Source: an uncultured Erysipelotrichaceae bacterium (GTDB lineage: Bacteria > Bacillota_I > Bacilli_A > RFN20 > CAG-826). Taken from it: a stretch of 64,000 nucleotides of DNA. Shown piece by piece: positions 43,399 through 52,220 of this stretch. The stretch lies in contig OMWW01000006.1 of assembly GCA_900314865.1 (NCBI GenBank), positions 1 to 64,000 of the forward strand. The letters run 5' to 3'. The notes under the pieces were generated by a model that was not told the DNA's origin, did not search any database, and saw nothing but the letters and a program-made list of their open reading frames with translations. A program made the translations under genes and the position numbers. Every line of letters starts with the position of its first letter. The first letter of the stretch is position 1.

Positions 43399-44331
43399 AT
43401 GCGATTAATTAAAGAATTAAATGACGGTGATCGTCTTATCATTCAAGCTTTAGTGGGCTCTGTTAATCAAGGGACCAATAAAAGTGGATCTCCATATCTA
43501 AATGTGGAATTAAGAGACTCTAGTGGCTCAATTAATAGCAAGAAATGGGAAGTTGAAGACAACGATTACGACACATTCGTGTCTGGTAATATTGTCGAAG
43601 TAATGATGGAAGTCATTAAATATAATGACGCGCTTCAAGGAAAAATCATAAATGCGAAATTACTTAATAACGAACAAATCGATGTCGCTAGATTCATAAA
43701 AGCGCCACCTATAGCAAAAGAAGAATTAATTAGTAGATGGAATAACCTTGTTAACTCTATTAAAGATAAAGACTGCAAGGCTATCTTGGATTATTTTATT
43801 AAGAAATTTGGGGAGAAGATTTTTGTCGCTCCTGCAGCGGCCTCTGTCCATCACGAATTCTCAAGTGGATTATTGATGCACTCTGTCTCTTTAGCGGAGC
43901 ACGCAGATTATTTCTCAAAATTCTATCACGATATTAATCGTGACTTAATTGTGACAGGCGCATTACTCCATGACTTTGGTAAGATGATTGAATTAGTTGG
44001 TCCTGCGGTGTATCACTACTCAGTGGAAGGAAAACTACTTGGCCATATTTCCATTATGTGTGGAGAGTTAAGAATTGCTCAAAAAGAATTAGGAATCACA
44101 AGTGAAGTGCCTTTACTTCTTGAACATATTGTTCTTTCTCATCATGGACAATATGAATTCGGTTCTCCAGTTCTTCCATTAACTAGAGAAGCCTTATTAA
44201 TCTCGATGATTGATAACCTTGATAGCAAGATGTTAGTCCTTGATAAAGCGTTAGAAGATGTGAAACCTGGTGAATTCACTCAAAAGATCTTCCCACTTGA
44301 TAACAGAATGTTCTATAAACCCATTAAATAG
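43399..44331 (+). CDS. yhaM: 3'-5' exoribonuclease YhaM
   Basis: 310 residues, family length. N-terminal OB-fold (GDRLIIQALVGSVNQGTNKSG, residues about 10-90), then an HD domain: HHEFSSGLLMHSVS, GALLHDFGK (metal-binding His-Asp), GHISIM, HIVLSHHGQYEFGSPVLP. YhaM trims RNA and some DNA 3' ends in Bacillota. SD AAAGGA. A clear terminator follows. Confidence 0.92.
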   Translation: MRLIKELNDGDRLIIQALVGSVNQGTNKSGSPYLNVELRDSSGSINSKKWEVEDNDYDTFVSGNIVEVMMEVIKYNDALQGKIINAKLLNNEQIDVARFIKAPPIAKEELISRWNNLVNSIKDKDCKAILDYFIKKFGEKIFVAPAAASVHHEFSSGLLMHSVSLAEHADYFSKFYHDINRDLIVTGALLHDFGKMIELVGPAVYHYSVEGKLLGHISIMCGELRIAQKELGITSEVPLLLEHIVLSHHGQYEFGSPVLPLTREALLISMIDNLDSKMLVLDKALEDVKPGEFTQKIFPLDNRMFYKPIK

Positions 44332-44348
44332 ACTATTTAAGGCAAATT

Positions 44349-44386
44349 AAAAGGAGAAACGGCTAAACACTGGTTTCTCCTTTTTT
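44349..44386. terminator. Strong terminator after yhaM, probably bidirectional
   Basis: 12-bp stem AAAAGGAGAAAC/GTTTCTCCTTTT, 12-base loop, then T-run. The reverse strand also has a U-rich tail, so it can end the minus-strand pair at 44393-45704. Confidence 0.85.
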
Positions 44387-44392
44387 AGTGGC

Positions 44393-44863
44393 TTAGAATT
44401 CGATTTTGTAGAGTTTTTTGAACTCCGAATATTTGTCTTCAATATTTATATTGTTAATCTCAAATACTTCTATTATTGCGTCTTCAATTGGAAGAGAATG
44501 TAGAGTCCGATAATTGTTCTTTAATAAACACGGCTTTATATAGTTATATAGAGTTGCGGAACTATACCCAGTTAAGTAAGATGCTGTGCGGTAGAAATAA
44601 CCGATGTAATACATCACTGGATAGGAGAATAACTCTCCTTCTTTTTTGTTAATCTTCCCACTAATCGTATTGAATAGTTCAATCTCTGATATTCCCGATA
44701 TATCAAGATTTAAATCATCGATATATTTCACTTCTTGAGACAGCATATATGAACGGATGAATTTTTTTGATGGTAGACCTGAAGCAACACTGTTTTCAAA
44801 GATACGAGCCTGAGACTCCGCTAAAGAGTGGGAAAGAGAATCAACACTTCTTAAAAATTTCAT
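44393..44863 (-). CDS. Partner protein of the HTH/ADP-ribosyltransferase-like gene
   Basis: 156 residues, helical, with PVMYYIGYFYRTASYLTGYSSATLYNYI and EDAIIEVFEINNI. Not a family I can name. Its start lies 23 bp inside the upstream HTH-DUF3990-like gene, a layout usual for toxin-antitoxin partners. It could be the antitoxin or an accessory factor. Confidence 0.5.
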   Translation of the reverse strand: MKFLRSVDSLSHSLAESQARIFENSVASGLPSKKFIRSYMLSQEVKYIDDLNLDISGISEIELFNTISGKINKKEGELFSYPVMYYIGYFYRTASYLTGYSSATLYNYIKPCLLKNNYRTLHSLPIEDAIIEVFEINNINIEDKYSEFKKLYKIEF

Positions 44864-45704
44864 CGATGTATTTTCCTTTTCTTCGATATTTTTCTATTGA
44901 TAAAGCAGCTTTATTTCTACCTTGATTTGAGGTTGTGGTTTTAGTATTTAGATAGTCTTCTTTTTCTTTCTCACAGATAAACATTCTTTCGATTAACATT
45001 AAGTTATTGATTGCTTTTTGGCTTTTGAAAACATATTGTTTTCCTAAATTGTTAGCACTTAAAGCGTGAAGACATTGTTCATCAGTAATCTTTCTTAACC
45101 CAAAAGCAGTTAAAGTATCATACATTTGATTATCCGCGATTGGGGCGATGATATAATCGATGTCTTTTAATTCATTAACGATATTAAGAACTTCTTCATT
45201 AGGAATATAGTCTTTAAACATTCCTCTAAAATATAGAATCGCGTACATCCATTCTCTATCAACTTTGAATTCTTTATATTTCAATTTCTTGTGGTTCTTG
45301 AAGAAGAAAGAATATATAGAGCCAGTAGGATATTCACAAATCCAAGAAGCAGAAGAATCAAAGCTATCTCCTAGATAGAAGCCCGCTCCAAAATCTTTTG
45401 TCCCATTTAAATGATGAGGATCAAGATCACCTTTGATTTCGTATTTTGCTCCATGGAAAAGTAAGAGATTATCTTTTTTGTTATCTAAGAAGAGCATCTC
45501 TTTTGCTTTGTTTAAATAGAAGTTCTTTTTATAAGGATAGGAATATATCTTTTCTAACGCTGAATCATGAGGAAAAGTTTCTTCGCCTTCGTATCTAGCG
45601 ATATTCGATCTTGATAGACCGATTTCTCTAGCAAACTTACTTTGAGTGAGGTTGAAGAGTTTTCTGATTGTTTGAATATCTTTTTTAACGTTGAATGTTT
45701 TCAT
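44841..45704 (-). CDS. XRE-type HTH protein with DUF3990-like ADP-ribosyltransferase domain
   Basis: 287 residues from ATG 45704 (TTG 45710 is in frame). Residues about 5-55: XRE helix-turn-helix (IRKLFNLTQSKFAREIGLSRSN). Residues about 80-200: LLLFHGAKYEIKG, FGAGFYLGDSFDSSASW, DREWMYAILYFRG, the His/Gly-x-Gly-Phe-Tyr pattern of DUF3990 proteins, which look like ADP-ribosyltransferases (FHGA and GAGFYL loops). Fusion of a repressor-like HTH to the toxin fold and overlap with the partner gene support an autoregulated toxin-antitoxin unit. Enzymatic activity is inference. Confidence 0.6.
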   Translation of the reverse strand: MKTFNVKKDIQTIRKLFNLTQSKFAREIGLSRSNIARYEGEETFPHDSALEKIYSYPYKKNFYLNKAKEMLFLDNKKDNLLLFHGAKYEIKGDLDPHHLNGTKDFGAGFYLGDSFDSSASWICEYPTGSIYSFFFKNHKKLKYKEFKVDREWMYAILYFRGMFKDYIPNEEVLNIVNELKDIDYIIAPIADNQMYDTLTAFGLRKITDEQCLHALSANNLGKQYVFKSQKAINNLMLIERMFICEKEKEDYLNTKTTTSNQGRNKAALSIEKYRRKGKYIDEIFKKC

Positions 45705-45712
45705 AAACAAAT

Positions 45713-45728
45713 TGTAGCAAATGCTACA
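45713..45728. promoter_or_regulatory. Palindromic operator overlapping the -10 of the HTH-ART gene
   Basis: TGTAGCAAATGCTACA: 6-bp arms, 4-base centre. On the minus strand it contains TGCTACAAT, an extended -10 ending 8 bases before ATG 45704, so a bound repressor would block the promoter. A half site TTTGTAGCAA recurs at about 45793, and a second palindrome (ATTATAGC-TTT-GCTATAAT, 45762-45780) lies between. Autoregulation by the encoded HTH is the natural reading. Confidence 0.55.
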
Positions 45729-45821
45729 TTTTATTTCAATTGCCTACTTTATCTACGTATTATTATAGCTTTGCTATAATGTTGTGATTCAATTTGTAGC
45801 AAGTGGGTTTTTAAATATGAA

Positions 45822-45858
45822 AAAATACCTCTTTCCAAGGTCCGGATTGAGGTATTTT
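45822..45858 (-). terminator. Terminator after the HIT gene
   Basis: 10-bp stem AAAATACCTC/GAGGTATTTT with a 17-base loop, followed on the minus strand by a T-run, just downstream of the HIT stop codon. Confidence 0.8.
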
Positions 45859-45864
45859 GACTAC

Positions 45865-46278
45865 TTAGATGAGTTCTTTTTTGATTTGTTTCGCAAGCGC
45901 TGGAAGGTTTAGATCTTCGGTGTTTTGTTTCATCTCTAAGATAAAGCCTTCATTTCCTTCATAGCGAGGAATGACGTGGACATGGAAATGCATGACGGTT
46001 TGTCCTGCGGCGGGATAACAGTTAGTGAGAATATTCACGCCTTTCGCATTTAAGTATTTGATATCTACTTGGCCAATCCTTTGAGCGACATCCATGACTT
46101 TGTGCATTTCTTCTTGAGGGATGGTTAGGAAGTTATCGTAATGTTTCTTTGAGACCACTAAAGCGTGTCCTTTAGTAACTTGAGAAATGTCTAAGAATGC
46201 GAGAACATCATCATCCTCATATAATTTGTGACATGGAATTTCTCCATCAATAATTTTACAGAAAATATCTTTTTCCAT
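45865..46278 (-). CDS. HIT-family nucleotide hydrolase (HinT-like)
   Basis: 137 residues. DIFCKIIDGEIPCHKLYEDD at the N-terminus and the histidine triad HFHVHVIPR near residue 100, standard HINT-branch features. These enzymes cleave nucleoside phosphoramidates and related AMP-conjugates. SD AGAAGG. A monocistronic unit with its own terminator. Confidence 0.93.
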   Translation of the reverse strand: MEKDIFCKIIDGEIPCHKLYEDDDVLAFLDISQVTKGHALVVSKKHYDNFLTIPQEEMHKVMDVAQRIGQVDIKYLNAKGVNILTNCYPAAGQTVMHFHVHVIPRYEGNEGFILEMKQNTEDLNLPALAKQIKKELI

Positions 46279-46335
46279 TTATATCACCTTCTATCATTCT
46301 CATTTTAATAATGAGAGAGTCTTTTTTCAAACAAA

Positions 46336-46362
46336 AACCAGATAGAATTTATCTACCTGGTT
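46336..46362 (-). terminator. Terminator after the PrsA-like pair
   Basis: 11-bp stem (AACCAGGTAGA with TCTATCTGGTT, one G-U pair), 5-base loop, then TTTTTG on the minus strand. Confidence 0.8.
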
Positions 46363-46371
46363 GATTGCGTC

Positions 46372-48387
46372 TTATTTGAATAAGTCTGGGTAATTGTCCT
46401 TGAAGTAATTAAGGATCACTTGGTCGTGATAGAAGAGAGACATCTTCTTTAACCAGTATTCCTTACTTAAGGATGAATAGCTACCAGTTTCCGCGACTTT
46501 CTTAGAGACTTCTTCAATAATTTCTTGAAGGACTTTAGTGCCTCTAGTTGTGGAATAGGAGTAGTCACCTTTACTTCTAAGCTTATTATCTCTAACAGCT
46601 TCGATGACTTGGACTACATAGTAGGCATCGCTATCACGGTACATGATGTCGCCACCAAATGGTTCATTACTTTCGATGTTGTTACCATCAAATTTGAGGA
46701 AGTAAGCACCATTAATTGAGCAGAGATATTTACTTTCGTTAACATCTAAGGTGGTTCTTATTTTGTATTCGTGGTTAGCGTCTTCTTGGAATCTATCTTT
46801 TGTTTTTAAGGTTTGATAGTTTTCTTTGATGATTTCTGGATCAGTACCATCACCGACTTCCATTTTCGCGTTACCAACTGTAGCGGTGAATAATCTCTTA
46901 TTGATTTCACCAGCGCTATCTAAAGATGGTTGAGAAGATTGAATGTACCAATCTTTGAAGATGGTCTTATTTTGGTCAAGTTTGACTTTTTCTCTTCTTA
47001 AACCTTCTTCAGCAGAGATCTTACCTTTATCGGTGAATTTGTCCGCTAAAGTGGCGTCATAATCATCGTAGGTGGTGTTAGCCAAGAAATCATTATAGTC
47101 TGTCATAAGATCGCCGTATTTGGTGTTTTCATAGAAATCACCATCATCGGATTTCTTATAGATATCACTACCAGTTGCTTGAATGTTTTCCATAATGGAA
47201 ACGATGTATTTTTCAGTAGTGGTTCTTTCATCTTCTGCTTTAGCTTGAGCAGCAGTGATGACATCGTATTGACCTTTATTAATTGTTGCGTAGGCATCAA
47301 ATAATTGATCGTAGTAATCAGTAATGACTTCTGGGTCTGTTCTAAGTTCACCAGTTGGGACGACATCATCAGAATAATATAAACGGTTGATGAGGTCTTT
47401 AGCTAACGCATCAGCGTTATTGGTGAAATCAGAATATCTTTCAAGTTTGAGAACATTGATCTTTCTAGCACGGCTATCTCTAACAACAGAGATTTGTTCG
47501 TCTAAAAGATATTGTTCTACTAATAAATCCTTATAAACATCTGGGATGATTTTATCTTGGATGTAAGTGAATTCACCTTTTTGATAGAAATCTTTGTGGA
47601 GTAATCCATTAGGATTGGTATCAGTGATGAATAAGTCTTTCTTTTCAAGGGCGTAGTCCACTAAGACGAGTGGGAGTTTATCAACAATAACTCCGCCTTC
47701 TTCGTGATAACGGAGATCTCTAGCGCTTGCAAAGTCAACTTTGTTGTCACTATCTTTATATAAAGATTTAACGTATTCGTATTCGTCAAAGAAGTTATTG
47801 CTTGTAGCACTGGAACCAGTGACTTTAGAATATAAAGCTTCTTTAACACGGAGTTCGATGGCTTCGAATTTGGACTCTAAGGTCTTTCTTTCAAAGTCAG
47901 AGACTGGCCAATCTGGTTTTGTGTCATCGACTTCTTTATCATCATCGTCGATGTGTTTTCCATCAGCGTCTCTTTTCCAGTAAACTTTGTGTTCTCTGAT
48001 GAACATATCAATTACTTCGTGAGAGGCACTTGAGGCATCGGCATAAGCTTCGCTTAGGGTGATGTAGGTATCACCGTAATCTTTAGCGGTGACTTTGTCA
48101 TATGAACCATAGATACTTTCAGCGTATTTGACTAAGACTTTTTCTAACACTCTGGTTTTGGCTTCACCGTCATGCATTGCATCGACGATGATCTTCATGA
48201 TGTTGTTATAAATGTCTTTAGAATGTTCTTTGCCTTCAGCATCAGTAATGGTGATGACAGCATCGTTATAGTTATGTGGTTTAGCGTAAATGGCATCCGC
48301 GGATGTATCTTCGCTACCACAGCTAGCTAAAGCAAGTACTCCAAGCAATGAAAGAACTGCTAATTTAGGAAATTTCTTATTTGGCAT
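46372..48387 (-). CDS. Large lipoprotein, PrsA/SurA-like (second of a pair)
   Basis: 671 residues from ATG 48387 (strong SD GGAGGAG); the longer open frame to 48444 has no SD. Signal peptide and lipobox LALASC (Cys near residue 23). The mature part is highly charged and helical with DLINRLYYSDDVVPTG and YLCSINGAYFLKF; a canonical parvulin HI..V motif is not obvious. Its pairing with the parvulin-like lipoprotein upstream (start overlaps that gene's end by 11 bp) suggests an extracellular foldase or chaperone role. A degenerate foldase is my best reading. Confidence 0.6.
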   Translation of the reverse strand: MPNKKFPKLAVLSLLGVLALASCGSEDTSADAIYAKPHNYNDAVITITDAEGKEHSKDIYNNIMKIIVDAMHDGEAKTRVLEKVLVKYAESIYGSYDKVTAKDYGDTYITLSEAYADASSASHEVIDMFIREHKVYWKRDADGKHIDDDDKEVDDTKPDWPVSDFERKTLESKFEAIELRVKEALYSKVTGSSATSNNFFDEYEYVKSLYKDSDNKVDFASARDLRYHEEGGVIVDKLPLVLVDYALEKKDLFITDTNPNGLLHKDFYQKGEFTYIQDKIIPDVYKDLLVEQYLLDEQISVVRDSRARKINVLKLERYSDFTNNADALAKDLINRLYYSDDVVPTGELRTDPEVITDYYDQLFDAYATINKGQYDVITAAQAKAEDERTTTEKYIVSIMENIQATGSDIYKKSDDGDFYENTKYGDLMTDYNDFLANTTYDDYDATLADKFTDKGKISAEEGLRREKVKLDQNKTIFKDWYIQSSQPSLDSAGEINKRLFTATVGNAKMEVGDGTDPEIIKENYQTLKTKDRFQEDANHEYKIRTTLDVNESKYLCSINGAYFLKFDGNNIESNEPFGGDIMYRDSDAYYVVQVIEAVRDNKLRSKGDYSYSTTRGTKVLQEIIEEVSKKVAETGSYSSLSKEYWLKKMSLFYHDQVILNYFKDNYPDLFK

Positions 48388-50443
48388 AATATTCTCCTCC
48401 TTCTTGGAATTCTTTTCTAGCGGCTTCAACAGTGGTTTTATCATAGCCTGGATCTGTTGGTTTTAAGTTCGCGGTCATCCATGTTTGAACGGCCTTGTTA
48501 CTTAATAAGGCGCCTGTAATACTTCTTAAGTAGTTTTGGCTCTTGAGTTGTTTGATGTAATCTTCCCAAGAGGAATTGATACTTTCGAGGTTGGATTCAA
48601 ATTTGTTTGCTCTTAATTTAGCGATATTCGCTTTAATGTTTTTAGAAACAGTAGCTCCTTCAGAGGAATCAAACCATGTGATCTTATCTTCGCCGATTTC
48701 TTCAATCATTGTTTCATAAACACGATAATCGTAAGCAGCGTCAAATGTATCACCGGAATCAGAACCACTGAGTTTGTTTTTGATAGTGTCTGCTCTATTT
48801 GTATAGTAGGAAGGATCGTTCTTATTTTCCCAGTTAACATAGCTCATTTCTGGGTAATCGGCGGAAGAGCCTGGAACTTCTACTGTGTAATAGTCTTGTA
48901 ATGAGACTTCGGATTTTGGTTTAACTGTTTTTGATCCGTCATCTTCAGTAACAGTGTAATTTGTAACATCGTTAGTGCCTTTGAAGACGGACTTTCTCAT
49001 AACCATGAAGTGAATTCCATAGGATGAACGAACACCGATGATAACATCGTTATTCTTATCTGTGAGGATTCCAACTTTGTTGGATTCACTGTCAAGCTTA
49101 TTAAAGTTAGGAATAATGTCGGTTTGGAAGTTATCAGCAAGTTTTAAATCACCACTATTAAAGTTATGAACTTTGGTAGAGACTTTGCCGTCAACATCTA
49201 AACTTTCAATATCTTCATTTGTAATAACAAATGGGGAACGGAAGTTTAAGAATTGATTGAAGATAACGTTACGTGGATAGACGGATTCACCGGAATCCAT
49301 TTTAAAGTTAGCTTCATCTTCTTCAGCGTATTGACCTAATTTTCTAAAGACATCGTATGGAACAGAAGCGATACCTTCAAATTTGTCGGTATCTGCATAA
49401 CCACTGATGGCGGTCTTGACATCTTCGACCATTTCTTTTTCAACTAAGTCGACGACTTTTTCTTCTTTAATAGAACTGTGGCTACCATCAATATCGGTTG
49501 TTCCAACTTTGACAGTTGCATCGCTATCTAAGCCAAAGGCTTGGTAAATTTCATCATTATCGGCATCTTCAGCGTTTACACCACTTAATAAGGCGTCATA
49601 AGCGTAAATACCAAGTTTGAATTCATTAACAAAGCTTGTTTGGGTGGACATAATTCCAGCATCACCGTAATCGGAAGCGGAACTATCTTCACTTTCTTGG
49701 AAGGCAACTTCTTCAAAGGAATAAGAACCATCGATTAATTTACGAACTGTAGCCCAAAGTTTTTTGGCTTCAGATTCGCTGATCTTTGCACGGCTATAAT
49801 CGTCCGCGTCTGCGCTTAATTTAACTAAGACGTGGAGGATGTGATATGGGAATACGGAACTGTATTCTTGATCTCCGCCTTGCTCTAAACTACTCCATGT
49901 AGAATCAACACCGATGTATTGATCTTTGAGGGTAGGTAAGTTTTTCTTTAAATACCAATCGTTGAGCGCTTCTTTTTCAAGTTCATAAATGAAATGTTGC
50001 TTTAATCCGTTAAGATCTGAGACATTGAATGACTTATAGATCTTATCCATTTCTGCATCATAATCACCGTCTGAACCAGCATTATCGCTAGCGACTTGTT
50101 GTTGGGCACTGACTTTGTCATTAGCTTCTTTTTCAATAGAAGTATACGCTCTTAATTCTTGGTCTTTTTCACTTAAACCTTTATATTCATAACGGATTAA
50201 GGATTCAAGAACTGCGTTATAGAACAAAGTGGTACCTGCAGAATCATTGCCATACTCGCTATAGAACTTATCAATATTGATTTCAATTTTTTCGGATGAG
50301 CTATTATATCCGATGAAATCAACGATTGAGGTACTACTTTCAGAGATGCGAACTGTTTCAGTAGTTTCATCTCCACAAGAAGTTAAAGCGAGAGCAGCGA
50401 TGAAACTAGTAACTAAACCAAGTGAGATTTTGTTTTTCTTCAT
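48377..50443 (-). CDS. PrsA-like foldase lipoprotein
   Basis: 688 residues, more than twice the size of B. subtilis PrsA. Signal peptide with lipobox ALTSC (Cys23). A SurA-N-like helical region is followed by a parvulin-like stretch: VFPYHILHVLVKL, SYSFEEVAFQESEDSSASDYGDAGIM and FVNEFKLG (about residues 195-280), the order seen in rotamase domains. PrsA helps secreted proteins fold outside the membrane; the giant subtilase nearby is a possible client. SD AAAGGAG. Confidence 0.68.
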   Translation of the reverse strand: MKKNKISLGLVTSFIAALALTSCGDETTETVRISESSTSIVDFIGYNSSSEKIEINIDKFYSEYGNDSAGTTLFYNAVLESLIRYEYKGLSEKDQELRAYTSIEKEANDKVSAQQQVASDNAGSDGDYDAEMDKIYKSFNVSDLNGLKQHFIYELEKEALNDWYLKKNLPTLKDQYIGVDSTWSSLEQGGDQEYSSVFPYHILHVLVKLSADADDYSRAKISESEAKKLWATVRKLIDGSYSFEEVAFQESEDSSASDYGDAGIMSTQTSFVNEFKLGIYAYDALLSGVNAEDADNDEIYQAFGLDSDATVKVGTTDIDGSHSSIKEEKVVDLVEKEMVEDVKTAISGYADTDKFEGIASVPYDVFRKLGQYAEEDEANFKMDSGESVYPRNVIFNQFLNFRSPFVITNEDIESLDVDGKVSTKVHNFNSGDLKLADNFQTDIIPNFNKLDSESNKVGILTDKNNDVIIGVRSSYGIHFMVMRKSVFKGTNDVTNYTVTEDDGSKTVKPKSEVSLQDYYTVEVPGSSADYPEMSYVNWENKNDPSYYTNRADTIKNKLSGSDSGDTFDAAYDYRVYETMIEEIGEDKITWFDSSEGATVSKNIKANIAKLRANKFESNLESINSSWEDYIKQLKSQNYLRSITGALLSNKAVQTWMTANLKPTDPGYDKTTVEAARKEFQEGGEYYAK

Positions 50444-50628
50444 CTTGCTTTTTCTCCTTTTCTAAAATACATAGCGAGTATATTTTACTCACATACAAAT
50501 ACGCGTGCAATAATAATTTTAATTATTTCGTACGTATATAGGCTCATATGCGAACCAAATTTTCTTATTATATTATTTGATATTGCTTCATTTAAGGTTT
50601 TAAAATATTACGGCGTTGAGGTAGAGAT

Positions 50629-51450
50629 ATGGCTACACTAAAAATCAAAGATCTTCACGTTGAAGTCGAAGGAAAAGAAATTCTTAAAGGCGTTACTTGT
50701 AATATCTCAGAAGGAGAAACAGTCGCTCTTTTAGGTCCGAATGGACATGGCAAATCCACATTATTAAATGTTATTATGGGACATCCTCGTTATAAAATAA
50801 CGAGTGGCACCATATACCTTGATGATATCAATCTTACCAATATGAGCACTGATGAACGTGCAAAAGCAGGTTTATTTTTAGCATTACAAAACCCTGCAGA
50901 AGTTCCAGGTGTCATCAATAGTGATTTCCTTAGAGCGGCAGTCAACGCGACCAGTGAAGAAAAAATCTCTACATACAAGTTTTATAAAATGTTAGACGGG
51001 GCGACTAAAGAATTAAAAATGCCATTTGATTTAGCTACCAGAAGTCTTAATGAAGGATTTTCTGGAGGAGAAAAGAAGAGAAATGAGATTCTTCAACTTC
51101 TTTTACTCAATCCAAAAATCGCAATGTTAGATGAAATTGACTCTGGTTTAGACGTTGATGCGATTCAAGTTGTCGCTGATGTTATTAACAAAGAAGAAAA
51201 CAAAGGAATGGGATTTTTAGTCATCTCTCACTATGCGAGATTATTTGATTTAATCCAACCTACAAGAGCGTTAGTGATGATTAATGGACGTATCGTTTTA
51301 GATGGTGACAAATCACTCATTAAACGCATTGATCAAAACGGTTATGAATTTATTAAAACTGAGTTAGGTATTTCTATTGAAAAAGAGCAAGCTCAAATGA
51401 ACGAAGTTTCTATTGGTAGCTGTGCGGTAAAAGAAGCGATTAAAAAGTAA
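50629..51450 (+). CDS. sufC: SUF system ATPase SufC
   Basis: 273 residues. ABC ATPase: Walker A GPNGHGKST (residues about 36-44), Q loop LALQNPAEVPG (typical SufC), signature FSGGEKKRNE and Walker B IAMLDEIDSGLD, switch VISHYARL. With SufB and SufD it forms the scaffold that builds Fe-S clusters in the cytosol. SD GAGG. First gene of sufCDSUB-mnmG-rsmG; divergent from the PrsA-like genes over a 185-bp promoter region. Confidence 0.97.
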   Translation: MATLKIKDLHVEVEGKEILKGVTCNISEGETVALLGPNGHGKSTLLNVIMGHPRYKITSGTIYLDDINLTNMSTDERAKAGLFLALQNPAEVPGVINSDFLRAAVNATSEEKISTYKFYKMLDGATKELKMPFDLATRSLNEGFSGGEKKRNEILQLLLLNPKIAMLDEIDSGLDVDAIQVVADVINKEENKGMGFLVISHYARLFDLIQPTRALVMINGRIVLDGDKSLIKRIDQNGYEFIKTELGISIEKEQAQMNEVSIGSCAVKEAIKK

Positions 51451-51451
51451 T

Positions 51452-52219
51452 ATGGAAAGAATCATTGTTAAGGACAATTTAGAATATAAAGTTAATGGGA
51501 ATTTTGCTTCTCTTTCTTTTGAAGTTGTCTCTAACAAAGAGGTGTCTTTATTTGTCAGTGATTTTGAGTGTCTAGAAGAGCTTAATTTCGAGGTTCAAGA
51601 TGGGGCCACCTTACACCTATCAATGTTTGCCAAAAAACTCATCAATTCTTTAAAAATAACTGCAAATATTGGAGAAAATTCGAAAATTATCGTACATTTT
51701 GCAGATTTTACTATTGAGAAGAATCACCTTGATGCTTCTATAAATCTTAATAAATATAACGCGTGTGCGGAATGGCATTTAGCCTCTTTATCCACTCTCA
51801 AAGATGATAAAGAAATCGCCGTCTCAATTTACCATAATTCTAGTGACACTCATGGAAGAATTGATAATTATGGAGTGTGTAAAGATAATAGCAAACTTAT
51901 CTTCTCTGGAATCTCTCATATTTTAAAGGGATGCCATCGTTCTACTAGCCATCAAAACGCAAAAATTGTGGTCTTTGATAATGACTGTAAAGCGATTGCA
52001 AAACCTATTCTTAAAATCGATGAAAATGATATTGAAGCGAGCCACGCAGCTGTGGTTGGAAAAGTGAGTGATGAGCACATCTTCTATTTAACCTCCAGAG
52101 GCTTATCTGAAGAAGAAGCAAAAATGCTTATTACATTAGGTTATCTTAAACCTATTTTAAAAGGTTTTGATGAAGCAAAGGCTAATGAAATCAACGAATT
52201 AATCGAAGGAAGACTATAA
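51452..52219 (+). CDS. sufD: SUF scaffold component SufD (short form)
   Basis: 255 residues, well below the about 430 of classical SufD. It retains the C-terminal SufBD core: STLKDDKEIAVSIYHN, SGISHILKGCHRSTSHQNAK and ASHAAVVGKVSDEHIFYLTSRGLSEEEAKMLI. The N-terminal helical domain is largely missing. One base separates it from sufC and one from sufS. It pairs with SufB; the short form is probably normal for this lineage. Confidence 0.9.
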   Translation: MERIIVKDNLEYKVNGNFASLSFEVVSNKEVSLFVSDFECLEELNFEVQDGATLHLSMFAKKLINSLKITANIGENSKIIVHFADFTIEKNHLDASINLNKYNACAEWHLASLSTLKDDKEIAVSIYHNSSDTHGRIDNYGVCKDNSKLIFSGISHILKGCHRSTSHQNAKIVVFDNDCKAIAKPILKIDENDIEASHAAVVGKVSDEHIFYLTSRGLSEEEAKMLITLGYLKPILKGFDEAKANEINELIEGRL

Positions 52220-52220
52220 A

